From an uncultured Rhizobiaceae group bacterium (GTDB taxonomy: Bacteria; Pseudomonadota; Alphaproteobacteria; Rhizobiales; Rhizobiaceae): 64,000 bases of DNA. This document shows, one piece after another, positions 30,635 to 39,316 of this stretch. Numbering within the stretch: the first letter of the stretch is position 1; each line of letters starts with the position of its first letter. Below the pieces are notes generated by a model. The model saw only the letters and a program-made list of their open reading frames with translations. It was not told the DNA's origin and did no database searches. Location: assembly GCA_937930635.1 (NCBI GenBank), contig CALHCF010000007.1, positions 1-64,000 on the forward strand, in the 5' to 3' direction. A program made the translations under genes and the position numbers.

Positions 30635-31264
30635 TCAGCACCCGCCCTCGCTTTTTCTCCAGACCAGAAACCGGTTGTTGGCTGGCATGGTGACATCTTC
30701 CAAAAGGCTCAGCCCGTTGGCCTGGGCCAGATCATTCACCGCTTCAAAATCACGAATCCCGCCGCCCTCGTAGGTTTGCTTCAACGTTTCATCAAAAGAG
30801 GCGTTGCCTTCGCTGGTATAGGCTCCGCCATAGTTGAAAGGCCCATAAAGCATCATCAGCCCACCCGTTTTCAAACTGCGCGCTGCACCTGAGACATAAG
30901 CCACAACCTTTGGCCAATCGATAACATGCAGGCAATTGGCGCTGTAAACCGCATCATAAACTGGCCCGGTATCCGGCCATCGGCTGATATCCAGTGTCAG
31001 AGGGGCGGCCATGTTGGCCCGTAAATTTTCTGACAGTGTGTGCTCAAGGCCAAAGGCTTTCAGATCAAGATCACTTGGCTGCCATAACACATCCGGCAAA
31101 TGATCGGTAAAATGCAGGGCGTGCTGCCCTGTACCGCTCGCAATCTCCAAAACATGCCTGGCTCCAATGAGAAACCGTTGCAGCTGCTCCAGAATATGAC
31201 CTTTGTTTCGATCTGCCGGCTGACTGAACGGCGCAGGGCCGGACAAGTCAGACAAGTTCGACAT
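30635..31264 (-). CDS. DUF938 family SAM-dependent methyltransferase-like protein
   Basis: A 209-residue protein of the DUF938 family: FSQPADRNKGHILEQLQRFL at the N-terminus, then a Rossmann-type SAM-binding stretch VLEIASGTGQHALHF, then DAVYSANCLHVIDW and LMMLYGPFNYGGAYTSEGN. The substrate is unknown to me. The ATG at 31264 lies inside the end of dnaE, overlapping it by 17 bases in another frame, so it is likely translated from the dnaE message. The frame extends to 31372 without homology. Confidence 0.85.
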   Translation of the reverse strand: MSNLSDLSGPAPFSQPADRNKGHILEQLQRFLIGARHVLEIASGTGQHALHFTDHLPDVLWQPSDLDLKAFGLEHTLSENLRANMAAPLTLDISRWPDTGPVYDAVYSANCLHVIDWPKVVAYVSGAARSLKTGGLMMLYGPFNYGGAYTSEGNASFDETLKQTYEGGGIRDFEAVNDLAQANGLSLLEDVTMPANNRFLVWRKSEGGC

Positions 31265-34200
31265 CCACGACCCCGGGAATGGACTTGATCGCCCCGGCAA
31301 CCTGAGGCGAAACCATGCGCTTGCCGGGCAGGCCAATCTCGATTTCACGTTCCCCCTGCCCCTGCATGACAATCAGGCTGACGCTGGCCTCTCCCCGTTT
31401 TGAGATCAGCGAAGGAAGGCTCGCCAGAGGAGCCTCGTCGCGCAGGAAAATATACAGCTGACGCTGCACTTTGCTGGCTTCAACCTCCAGCGATTTCACA
31501 GAATTGATGCGCAGCGAAATACCCTCGGGTTTGTCTTCAGCGGCGACGTTCAACACCACCGAGTTCCCGGCCTGCAGCAACTCGCGATATTGCTCCAGCG
31601 ACTCAGAAAACAGCACAGCTTCGTATTGGCCGGTAGCATCAGATATCTGAACAATGCCCATCCGGTTGCCCGTGCGGGTTTTGCGTTGCTGAAGACTTGT
31701 CACAGTCCCCGCCAGATTGCCGGGAAGAGACCCCCTGCCCTTCACCGCGCGCTCAAAATCGACCCAGTTCTGTACCCGCATTTTCTCCAGCGTTTCGGCG
31801 TATTCATCAAGAGGGTGAGCCGACAGATAAAAGCCGACCGACTGAAACTCACGAAACAGCTTTTCAGCAGGCATCCATGCCGGAGTTGGAGCCAGCGTAA
31901 CTTCCGTCTCTCCCGTATCACCACCAAACATGTCCGTCATGCCAATCGCGGTGTTGTCAGCAACACGGTTGGCGTGGCCGATCAGACGGTCCAACCCTCC
32001 CATCATCTGTTCCCGGGGGAAACCAAAACAATCAAACGCCCCGGCATGGATCAGATTTTCCAGCCCCTTACGGTTAATCTGGCGCGGGTCAATGCGGGAA
32101 AAGAGATTGGTGGGGCTGGTAAAGGGTCCGCCCTCGTTGCGCATATCAACAATATGCGCCATGGCCTGCGCCCCAACGCCCTTGATTGCCGCAAGAGCGT
32201 AATAGATTTTGCCATCGCGAACCGAGAATGTGACATCTGAGGTGTTAACCGATGGCGCAACCACCTCGATCTCAGACCGCTTCGCTTCACGATAGAAATC
32301 ATGAAGCTTGTCGGTATTGCCCATATCAAGGGTCATGAGCGAGGCAAGAAACTCGACCGGGTGATTTGCCTTCAACCAGGCCGTTTGATAGCTGACCAAC
32401 GCATAGGCGGCGGCGTGTGATTTGTTGAATCCATAGTCGGCAAACTTTGCCAGAACATCAAAAATGAAGTTCGCTCGGTCTGCCGTCAGCTCACGCTCGA
32501 CCGCACCATCAACAAAACGCTTGCGCTGAACTTCCATTTCAGAACGAATTTTCTTACCCATCGCCCGGCGCAGCATATCGGCTTCACCAAGGGAATATCC
32601 GGAGAGGATCTGCGCAATCTGCATCACCTGTTCCTGGTAGATAATCACGCCCTGCGTTTCTTTCAAAACATGCTCAATCTTGTCGTGATAAAAATCTGGC
32701 TCCTCCTCGCCATGCTTGCGCGCATTGTAGACGGGTATATTTTCCATCGGGCCAGGCCGGTAAAGAGCAACCAGCGCGATGATATCCTCAAACTGGTCCG
32801 GCTTCATGCCAAGCAGCGCTTTGCGCATGCCCATCGATTCAAGCTGGAACACTCCAACAGTTTCACCCCGCTGCAACATTTCGTAGGTGGTTGCATCGTC
32901 TAGCGGCAGTCCATCAATATCGACGGTCACATCACGTTGTTTGAGATATTCCAGCGCCTTCTCAATAACGGTCAGTGTTTTCAAACCCAGGAAATCGAAC
33001 TTGACCAACCCCGCCTGTTCCACCCATTTCATATTGAACTGGGTCACTGGCATGTCTGATCGTGGATCGCGGTAAAGCGGAACGAGCTTGTCGAGTTCCC
33101 GGTCGCCTATCACGATACCTGCGGCGTGTGTCGATGCGTGGCGGTAAAGACCCTCAAGTTTCAGCGCGATACCGATCAGGTGGTCAACCTCAGGCTCCGC
33201 CTTCCTCGCCTCAATCAGCCCCGGCTCAGTGGTAACGGCGACGGCAAGCGATGTCGGATTAGCCGGGTTGTTGGGCACCATTTTGCAAAGTTTGTCGACC
33301 TGGCCGTAGGGCATTTGCAGCACACGGCCCACATCACGCAGCACAGCGCGCGCCTGCAATGTTCCAAAGGTGATGATCTGCGCCACCTGGGAACGACCGT
33401 ACTTTTCCTGAACATAGCGGATCACTTCATCCCGCCGGTCCTGACAGAAATCAATATCAAAATCCGGCATCGAGATACGTTCGGGATTGAGAAACCGCTC
33501 AAACAGAAGCGAAAACTTCATCGGATCAAGATCGGTGATCGTCAGCGACCAGGCAACCAAAGAACCGGCGCCGGAACCCCGGCCGGGGCCGACGGGAATA
33601 CCCTGCGCTTTGGCCCACTTGATGAAATCGGCAACGATCAGAAAATAGCCGGGAAACTTCATGTTCTCGATGACACCAAGTTCAAATTCCAGCCGCTCAT
33701 CGTAATCCTTGCGGGTCATCCCTTCGGCAAAGGGATTGGTGCGCAATCTCTCCTCCAGACCCGTCAGGGCCTGATTGCGCAATTCCGCAGACTCCGCCTG
33801 CAAAGGGTCATCCCCCTCCCCACCTGTAAAGAAAGGCAGGATGGGATCACGGGTGGGTACCTTGAACGTGCAACGTTGTGCGATCTCCACGGTATTTTCG
33901 ATGGCTTCGGGCAGATCACTGAACAGCGCATTCATTTCTGCCATCGATTTCAGATAATGGTCCGGCGTGAGCTTGCGCCGGTCATCCTCAATCACCATGC
34001 GCCCTTCAGCGATGCAGATCAGCGTGTCATGGGCTTCAAAATCATCACGCACCGGGAAATAGGCTTCATTGGTTGCAACCAGAGGAATCTCGCGCTCATA
34101 AGCGAGCGAAATGAGCCTGTCCTCGACCCCTCGCGCATATCCGTCATGCCGCTGCAACTCGATATAGAGGCGATCATTGTATAAAGCGCTCAACGTATCC

Positions 34201-34766
34201 AGGCGCTGGGTGGCGGTATCATGCTGCCCCTGAGCGATGGCCTGATTAAGCGGTCCTGTCGGACCACCAGTCAAAACAATCAGACCGTCGCAATAGTCAC
34301 GCAGCTGCCCAAGGGAAACATGGGTGCGCGCGGTCGCGTCGCCATCAAGATAGGCCAGACTTACCAGCTTGGTGAGGTTTGCATAGCCCGTTTCGTTAGC
34401 CGCCAGAAACACAAGCATCGGCATCGCCTGCATGGCGGCCTGCGAACTGCTGCGACTGGCAGCTTCAATGTCGCCGCTTCCCTCACCTGCTGCATCGAAA
34501 TCCACTTCTAGCGTACAGCCGATTATGGGCTGAAGACCGTCCTTTCCCGCCTTTTGCGAAAACTCCAGAGCACCAAACAGGTTACTGCGATCGGTAACAG
34601 CCAGTGCCGGCTGGTTGTCTGCTGACGCAAGCTCGATCACCTTCGCCAACGGCAAAGCGCCCTCAAGAAGCGAAAACGCTGAGTGAACATGAAGGTGTAC
34701 AAACGGCCGCAGCTTTTGTGCATCCGCAGAACCGGACGCGCTCTTACCGGCAAGCGCCGCATTCAT
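31248..34766 (-). CDS. dnaE: DNA polymerase III alpha subunit, DnaE1 type
   Basis: The replicative polymerase catalytic subunit. About 1,172 residues: N-terminal PHP domain (FVHLHVHSAFSLLEGALPL), the polymerase palm with the acidic motif ERISMPDFDIDFCQDRRDEVIRYV and GPGRGSGAGSLVAW, then helix-hairpin-helix and an OB-fold region (LAGTVTSLQQRKTRTGNRMG). Length and a complete C-terminal region favour DnaE1 over the SOS mutasome form DnaE2, and no imuA or imuB lies beside it. ATG 34766 is chosen; a GTG at 34784 is in frame. The upstream neighbour is the SOS-controlled micropeptide gene. Confidence 0.97.
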   Translation of the reverse strand: MNAALAGKSASGSADAQKLRPFVHLHVHSAFSLLEGALPLAKVIELASADNQPALAVTDRSNLFGALEFSQKAGKDGLQPIIGCTLEVDFDAAGEGSGDIEAASRSSSQAAMQAMPMLVFLAANETGYANLTKLVSLAYLDGDATARTHVSLGQLRDYCDGLIVLTGGPTGPLNQAIAQGQHDTATQRLDTLSALYNDRLYIELQRHDGYARGVEDRLISLAYEREIPLVATNEAYFPVRDDFEAHDTLICIAEGRMVIEDDRRKLTPDHYLKSMAEMNALFSDLPEAIENTVEIAQRCTFKVPTRDPILPFFTGGEGDDPLQAESAELRNQALTGLEERLRTNPFAEGMTRKDYDERLEFELGVIENMKFPGYFLIVADFIKWAKAQGIPVGPGRGSGAGSLVAWSLTITDLDPMKFSLLFERFLNPERISMPDFDIDFCQDRRDEVIRYVQEKYGRSQVAQIITFGTLQARAVLRDVGRVLQMPYGQVDKLCKMVPNNPANPTSLAVAVTTEPGLIEARKAEPEVDHLIGIALKLEGLYRHASTHAAGIVIGDRELDKLVPLYRDPRSDMPVTQFNMKWVEQAGLVKFDFLGLKTLTVIEKALEYLKQRDVTVDIDGLPLDDATTYEMLQRGETVGVFQLESMGMRKALLGMKPDQFEDIIALVALYRPGPMENIPVYNARKHGEEEPDFYHDKIEHVLKETQGVIIYQEQVMQIAQILSGYSLGEADMLRRAMGKKIRSEMEVQRKRFVDGAVERELTADRANFIFDVLAKFADYGFNKSHAAAYALVSYQTAWLKANHPVEFLASLMTLDMGNTDKLHDFYREAKRSEIEVVAPSVNTSDVTFSVRDGKIYYALAAIKGVGAQAMAHIVDMRNEGGPFTSPTNLFSRIDPRQINRKGLENLIHAGAFDCFGFPREQMMGGLDRLIGHANRVADNTAIGMTDMFGGDTGETEVTLAPTPAWMPAEKLFREFQSVGFYLSAHPLDEYAETLEKMRVQNWVDFERAVKGRGSLPGNLAGTVTSLQQRKTRTGNRMGIVQISDATGQYEAVLFSESLEQYRELLQAGNSVVLNVAAEDKPEGISLRINSVKSLEVEASKVQRQLYIFLRDEAPLASLPSLISKRGEASVSLIVMQGQGEREIEIGLPGKRMVSPQVAGAIKSIPGVVDVELV

Positions 34767-34888
34767 TTCTTCGCGTTTGACCACGCTTCACCGCCAGATA
34801 TTGGGTCACCGCGGCACAAAAAAAGCAAATCAGCAATCTGGCCGCACATATTCCAATCATGCGCGGCGTTCGCGTAATTCTCAAGGTG

Positions 34889-34981
34889 TCAGGCGGCCAG
34901 AATGTTGATCCAGGCCAGCATCATGAACAGAAAAAGCGACATTGAAAACGCAGGGGCAAGGTTACGCAGAACAAAGGACAT
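34889..34981 (-). CDS. 30-residue SOS-controlled membrane peptide, SidA-like
   Basis: A 30-codon frame starting MSFVLRNLAPAF. Its GGAG ribosome-binding site lies 7 bases before the ATG, a basic residue sits near the N-terminus, and about residues 10-29 form one uninterrupted hydrophobic helix containing a tryptophan. Two perfect LexA-type boxes lie 65-115 bases upstream on its promoter. The Caulobacter SOS division inhibitor SidA is a 29-residue inner-membrane peptide under LexA control that acts on FtsW; size, topology, control and, as I recall, a location near dnaE all fit. The homology itself is inferred, not aligned. Its terminator is not obvious; dnaE starts about 120 bases downstream. 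Confidence 0.8.
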   Translation of the reverse strand: MSFVLRNLAPAFSMSLFLFMMLAWINILAA

Positions 34982-35045
34982 GAGAAACTCCAGAACAAAT
35001 TCAAACTCGGGAAGAACGTTGCTTTTGCAGCGTTTCCACCTGAAT

Positions 35046-35060
35046 GTTCACTATATGTTC
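35046..35060 (-). promoter_or_regulatory. SOS box covering the -10 of the micropeptide promoter
   Basis: A perfect GTTC-N7-GTTC (read on the minus strand GAACATATAGTGAAC). It contains a -10-like TATAGT (or TAGTGA with a 17-base spacer) belonging to the consensus -35 TTGACA at 35071-35076. Bound LexA would block RNA polymerase directly. Confidence 0.88.
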
Positions 35061-35081
35061 CGATTTTGGTTGTCAAGAAAT

Positions 35082-35096
35082 GTTCTAATTTTGTTC
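35082..35096 (-). promoter_or_regulatory. Second SOS box just upstream of the -35
   Basis: Another perfect GTTC-N7-GTTC (minus strand GAAC-N7-GAAC), centred 36 bases from the first box, so the TTGACA -35 at 35071-35076 lies between the two operators. The double site predicts tight repression of the micropeptide gene. Confidence 0.85.
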
Positions 35097-35145
35097 TTGT
35101 TATCCCAGTTTTGGTTAACGTGGTGCCGACAACTGCCCTGGCCGT

Positions 35146-35844
35146 TCAGCTAACAGCGACAATCTTGTTGTCTTCAATTGTGACAATGCGATCCATCCGG
35201 GCGGCAAGTTCGTGATTGTGAGTTGCAATCAGGGCGGCCAGTCCGGTCGCGCGCACCAGATCGGTCAGCGCATCAAAGACCAGATCAGAAGTTGACGGGT
35301 CAAGATTGCCCGTTGGCTCGTCGGCCAGAAGAAGCTTGGGCTGATTGGCGACCGCGCGAGCGATGGCCACACGCTGTTGCTCACCACCCGAAAGTTCGGA
35401 AGGCCGGTGTGTTGCACGTGCTGCAATGCCCAGATGGTCCAGCAGATCATTGGCCCGCACATTGGCGGCAGCCTTGCTCTGCCCTGCCACCACTTGCGGA
35501 AGCGCAATGTTTTCACGAGCATCCAGCTCAGGCAAAAGGTGATGAAACTGATAGACAAACCCGATGTCGATCCGCCGCATTCGAGTGCGGTTGTCATCAT
35601 TGAGTGCGCCACACTCGACACCACCGATGGTGAGCGACCCCGCATCCGGGCGTTCCAGCAGACCAGCAAGATGCAACAGTGTCGATTTGCCCGCTCCTGA
35701 GGGAGCAACCAGCGCCACAAGTTCTCCGCGTCGGATGTCCATTGCCGCATCATTCAGCACTGTCAGTGCATGTGTTCCCTTTCCATAAGTCCGCTGGATA
35801 CCTGACATGGAAAGAACGGCGGGAGGTGCAGAGCCGTCATTCAT
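35146..35844 (-). CDS. lolD: Lipoprotein-releasing ABC transporter ATP-binding protein
   Basis: LolD powers extraction of outer-membrane lipoproteins from the inner membrane for LolA. The 232-residue ATPase shows Walker A ([12 protein letters not shown]), the ABC signature [14 protein letters not shown] and Walker [13 protein letters not shown], followed by the switch His in ATHNHELA. It overlaps the end of lolC by eight bases, so the two are coupled. Confidence 0.96.
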   Translation of the reverse strand: MNDGSAPPAVLSMSGIQRTYGKGTHALTVLNDAAMDIRRGELVALVAPSGAGKSTLLHLAGLLERPDAGSLTIGGVECGALNDDNRTRMRRIDIGFVYQFHHLLPELDARENIALPQVVAGQSKAAANVRANDLLDHLGIAARATHRPSELSGGEQQRVAIARAVANQPKLLLADEPTGNLDPSTSDLVFDALTDLVRATGLAALIATHNHELAARMDRIVTIEDNKIVAVS

Positions 35845-37282
35845 ATCGAAGCGCCTCTACAGGATCGAGACGCGCAGCACGCCAGGCTGGAAAAATGGTG
35901 GCCAGCAGGGAAAGCCCCAACGCCATCGCCAGAACCATGAGCGTTTCACCAAAATCAAGGCGGGCAGGTATTTCACTTAAAAAACGGACCGTAGGGTCCC
36001 ACAGATTGGTCCCCGTAACCGCATTCAGTGCATCCTGAATGGGACCAATATTGAGACATATGACAACACCGATTGCGAAACCAGCCAGTGTCCCAAACAC
36101 ACCGATGCTGGAGCCTGTAATCAGGAAAATGCGCATTACGGCACCGCGCGTTGCGCCCATGGTGCGTAAAATTGCGATATCGCGCCCTTTGTCTTTTACC
36201 AGCATGAAGAGGCCCGAAATAATGTTCAGGGCAGCGACCAGAATGATCAACGCCAGGATGAGGAACATCACATTGCGTTCAACCTCCAGCGCCTGAAAAA
36301 TCGTGACGTTGCGTTGTTTCCAGTCCGTGAGAACAATTGGTCTTTCTGCGGCTTCCTCCACGGGAACCCGCACGTCCTCGACCTTGTCCGGATCGCTGAC
36401 AAATGCCTCGATAACAGTCGCAACACCTTCCTGATTAAAATAGAGTTGCGCCTCCTTCATCGGCATGAAAACAAACGTGTTGTCATACTCCGACATGCCC
36501 ATCTCAAAAATGGCGGTCACGGGATAACTCTTCACCCGGGGAGAGACACCAAAGGCCGAGACATTTCCTTCCGGTGTTATCAGCGTGATGTCTTCACCCA
36601 GCGCAATATTGAGATTGTAGGCCATGCGGCTGCCAATCGCGACGCCAACTCGGCTTTCAAGAGCGGCATCATCCTCACCCTCATCCGCGACCGTCACATT
36701 GCCGTCAGCATCCACCACCACTTCATCATCGCCAGCTTCTCCACCAGCGGTTTCTACAGCAGCATCAAACCCATCAAGCGTGCCTTGTTTAATGTTGTCA
36801 CCGATCGCAGAAAGGCGGCGCAGGTCCGCCTCCCTCATTCCCCGCACCAGGGCGCCCTGCCCGCCTTTGCCGCCGGAAGCCAGCACCTGACCTTCAACAA
36901 GAGGCAAAGCCAGCGTAATTCCGTCGACGCCCTCAATACGGCGGGCGACGGCATCATAATCCGTCAGACCGGAATGAGCCGGTTGAATGATCAGATGGCC
37001 GTTTATGCCCAAAATGCGGTCCAGCAATTCGGTGCGAAACCCGTTCATGACAGCCATCACGATAATCAGCGTCGCAACACCCAGCATGATGCCAATGAAG
37101 GAGATGATGGAGATAACGGAAATAAATGTCTCCTTGCGACGGCTGCCAAGATAGCGGCGCGCCAGCATCCATTCGAATCCGGCAAAAGCTCCCGTACTGC
37201 CCGGCAGTTTGGCAGCGACTGTTTCTGCCGGCGCTGGAGTGGTGCTCACATCAACCACCAAAACGTTCCTTAACCTGCTCAC
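35837..37282 (-). CDS. lolC: Lipoprotein-releasing ABC transporter permease, LolC/E family
   Basis: The membrane partner of LolD. Four membrane helices follow the usual arrangement: one near residues 53-79 ([24 protein letters not shown]), then a large periplasmic domain, then three near the C-terminus with the coupling sequence [16 protein letters not shown] between the second and third. At 481 residues it is longer than the usual 410-415. The excess includes an acidic insertion at about residues 173-208 ([20 protein letters not shown]) in the periplasmic domain. Alphaproteobacteria often have a single LolC/E-type permease forming a homodimer; no second permease is adjacent. The first 20 residues overlap the end of proS. 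Confidence 0.94.
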   Translation of the reverse strand: MSRLRNVLVVDVSTTPAPAETVAAKLPGSTGAFAGFEWMLARRYLGSRRKETFISVISIISFIGIMLGVATLIIVMAVMNGFRTELLDRILGINGHLIIQPAHSGLTDYDAVARRIEGVDGITLALPLVEGQVLASGGKGGQGALVRGMREADLRRLSAIGDNIKQGTLDGFDAAVETAGGEAGDDEVVVDADGNVTVADEGEDDAALESRVGVAIGSRMAYNLNIALGEDITLITPEGNVSAFGVSPRVKSYPVTAIFEMGMSEYDNTFVFMPMKEAQLYFNQEGVATVIEAFVSDPDKVEDVRVPVEEAAERPIVLTDWKQRNVTIFQALEVERNVMFLILALIILVAALNIISGLFMLVKDKGRDIAILRTMGATRGAVMRIFLITGSSIGVFGTLAGFAIGVVICLNIGPIQDALNAVTGTNLWDPTVRFLSEIPARLDFGETLMVLAMALGLSLLATIFPAWRAARLDPVEALRYE

Positions 37283-38606
37283 GCCAGGCTACAAGCCTGT
37301 TTATCGCTGCCTCCATCGAAAGCGTTTCGCGCTCACCGCTGGCTCGTTTCTTAATCTCGACCTCACCATTAGCGAGGCCGCGCGGCCCCACGATAAGCTG
37401 CCACGGCAATCCAATCAGGTCAGCCAGTGCAAATTTGCCGCCGGCACGATTGTCGGTGTCATCATAAAGTGGATCAAGCCCCGCATTCGCCATCTGCTCG
37501 TAAAGAGCCGCACACGCAGCATCAGTCGCCTGATCTCCCACACGCAGATTGATCAGTCCAACATCAAACGGTGCGACAGAATCCGGCCAGATAATCCCGT
37601 CATCGTCATGACCAGCCTCAATCAGCGCTGCTACGACACGGCTGGGCCCAATGCCATAAGACCCCATAAATACTGGTGTCTCCTTGCCGTCGGGTCCTGT
37701 GACCGTCGCTCCCATGGGCTGCGAATATTTGGTTCCGAAATGAAATATATGCCCCACTTCAATACCACGCGCGTTTACACGGTCGCCTTCAGGCACCGCG
37801 CTCCACAACGCTTCATCATGCATTTCGTCAGTACGGGCATAGGCGCGTGTCCAGTCATCAACAATACCGGCAATCAGCGCATCATCGCCGTAATCTACCG
37901 TGCGGTCCGGCACAGGCAGTTTCATCGTATCCGCATGGCAGAAAACTTCACTCTCGCCCGTGTCGGCCAAGATTAGAAATTCATGCGACAGATCACCACC
38001 AATCGGCCCTGTATCGGCCCGCATGGGAACAGCCTTCACACCAAGCCGGTCGAACGTGCGCAGATAGGACACGAACATACGATAGTAGGCTGCCCGCGAC
38101 GAAGCCTCGTCGATATCGAAAGAATAGGCGTCCTTCATCAGGAACTCGCGCCCCCGCATCACGCCAAAACGGGGTCGCACCTCATCCCTGAACTTCCACT
38201 GGATATGGTAGAGATTAAGAGGCAGGTTCTTGTAGCTTTTCACATAGGCCCGGAAAATGTCGGTAATCATCTCCTCATTGGTCGGGCCAAACAGCATATC
38301 GCGCTCATGCCGGTCCTGAATGCGCAGCATTTCCCGGCCATAATCGTCATAGCGTCCAGATTCCCGCCACAGGTCCGCGCTCTGGATTGTTGGCATCAAC
38401 ACTTCAATCGCGCCTGCCCGGTTCTGTTCCTCGCGCACCACCTGTTCAACCTTGCGCATCACGTTCAGCCCCAGCGGTAACCAGGAGTAGATACCCGCAG
38501 ATTGCTGGCGCACCATCCCGGCACGCAACATCAGCTGATGAGACGCAATCTCGGCCTCTCTGGGAGCTTCCTTGAGAACCGGCAGGAAATATTGGGAAAG
38601 CTTCAT
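37251..38606 (-). CDS. proS: Prolyl-tRNA synthetase, short form without editing insertion
   Basis: Charges tRNA-Pro. The 451-residue class II synthetase shows motif 1 ([23 protein letters not shown]), motif 2 ([29 protein letters not shown]) and motif 3 ([15 protein letters not shown]), ending with an anticodon-binding domain. The editing (INS) domain of about 180 residues found in the E. coli type is missing between motifs 2 and 3, as in other alphaproteobacteria. The ATG at 38606 is chosen over an in-frame upstream start at 38729 because MKLSQYFLP is the family start. Confidence 0.96.
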   Translation of the reverse strand: MKLSQYFLPVLKEAPREAEIASHQLMLRAGMVRQQSAGIYSWLPLGLNVMRKVEQVVREEQNRAGAIEVLMPTIQSADLWRESGRYDDYGREMLRIQDRHERDMLFGPTNEEMITDIFRAYVKSYKNLPLNLYHIQWKFRDEVRPRFGVMRGREFLMKDAYSFDIDEASSRAAYYRMFVSYLRTFDRLGVKAVPMRADTGPIGGDLSHEFLILADTGESEVFCHADTMKLPVPDRTVDYGDDALIAGIVDDWTRAYARTDEMHDEALWSAVPEGDRVNARGIEVGHIFHFGTKYSQPMGATVTGPDGKETPVFMGSYGIGPSRVVAALIEAGHDDDGIIWPDSVAPFDVGLINLRVGDQATDAACAALYEQMANAGLDPLYDDTDNRAGGKFALADLIGLPWQLIVGPRGLANGEVEIKKRASGERETLSMEAAINRLVAWREQVKERFGG

Positions 38607-38698
38607 GGACGTTTCCAGTCGAAACAGGCAGATTCGCCCGTAAAATTGGCTGCGCAACTCAAACCGCAATTGCATTGGCAATACAAGAGGGCACAAGA

Positions 38699-39316
38699 AT
38701 GACAAACGTGGATGAAACCGAACGAGCAAGACAGCTTCACCATGTTGACTGGTCCACTCTTCCCCAGCCGGAAGACGACGGCGGGGCCGATCATCTTCGC
38801 GGTAGCAGGGTGCCGTCTCTGGACCTGACCAGCAGCAAAGGCGCGATGGTCAATCTTGCTGCGCTGTCCGACCTTACAGTTGTTTTCGCTTATCCACGAA
38901 CCGGGCGGCCCGATCAGGCGTTGCCACAGGGCTGGGATATGATACCCGGCGCTCGGGGCTGTACACCACAAGCCTGCGCCTTTCGTGATATCCATGACGA
39001 CCTGCGGCAAGCCGGTGCACAGCATGTCTTTGGGTTATCGACGCAAAACAGCGCCTATCAAAAAGAAGCCGCAGAAAGGCTTCATCTTCCCTTCCCGCTT
39101 CTCTCGGATTCTGAACTCGAATTTACCGCCGGGTTAAACCTGCCAACCATGCAGGTTGAAGACTGGACGCTGATCAGGCGCATCACGCTTATTATCCGTA
39201 ATGGCATTATCGAAAAGACGTTTTATCCGGTCTTTCCGCCCGATGAGAGCGCCGACATGGTCCTGAACTGGCTCAACGAACGCTCTAACCACGCTCAAAC
39301 AGATGATGCGCCATAA
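38699..39316 (+). CDS. Peroxiredoxin-like (AhpC/TSA) family protein
   Basis: A 205-residue thioredoxin-fold protein. [32 protein letters not shown] is followed by [11 protein letters not shown], the bacterioferritin-comigratory-protein-like pattern with Cys88 and Cys93 as candidate peroxidatic and resolving cysteines. It then has [28 protein letters not shown], also typical. A role in reducing peroxides is inferred from the family. An AGAGGGC site precedes the ATG at 38699. Its 3' end overlaps the convergent amidase gene by 32 bases. Confidence 0.8.
   Translation: MTNVDETERARQLHHVDWSTLPQPEDDGGADHLRGSRVPSLDLTSSKGAMVNLAALSDLTVVFAYPRTGRPDQALPQGWDMIPGARGCTPQACAFRDIHDDLRQAGAQHVFGLSTQNSAYQKEAAERLHLPFPLLSDSELEFTAGLNLPTMQVEDWTLIRRITLIIRNGIIEKTFYPVFPPDESADMVLNWLNERSNHAQTDDAP

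Noticed and set aside
33126-34184. 352-codon plus-strand frame
   Set aside because: Antisense shadow of dnaE with no domain logic or ribosome site.
34902-35153. 83-codon plus-strand frame over the SidA-like locus
   Set aside because: It is antisense to the micropeptide gene and covers the SOS boxes; it has no convincing ribosome site.
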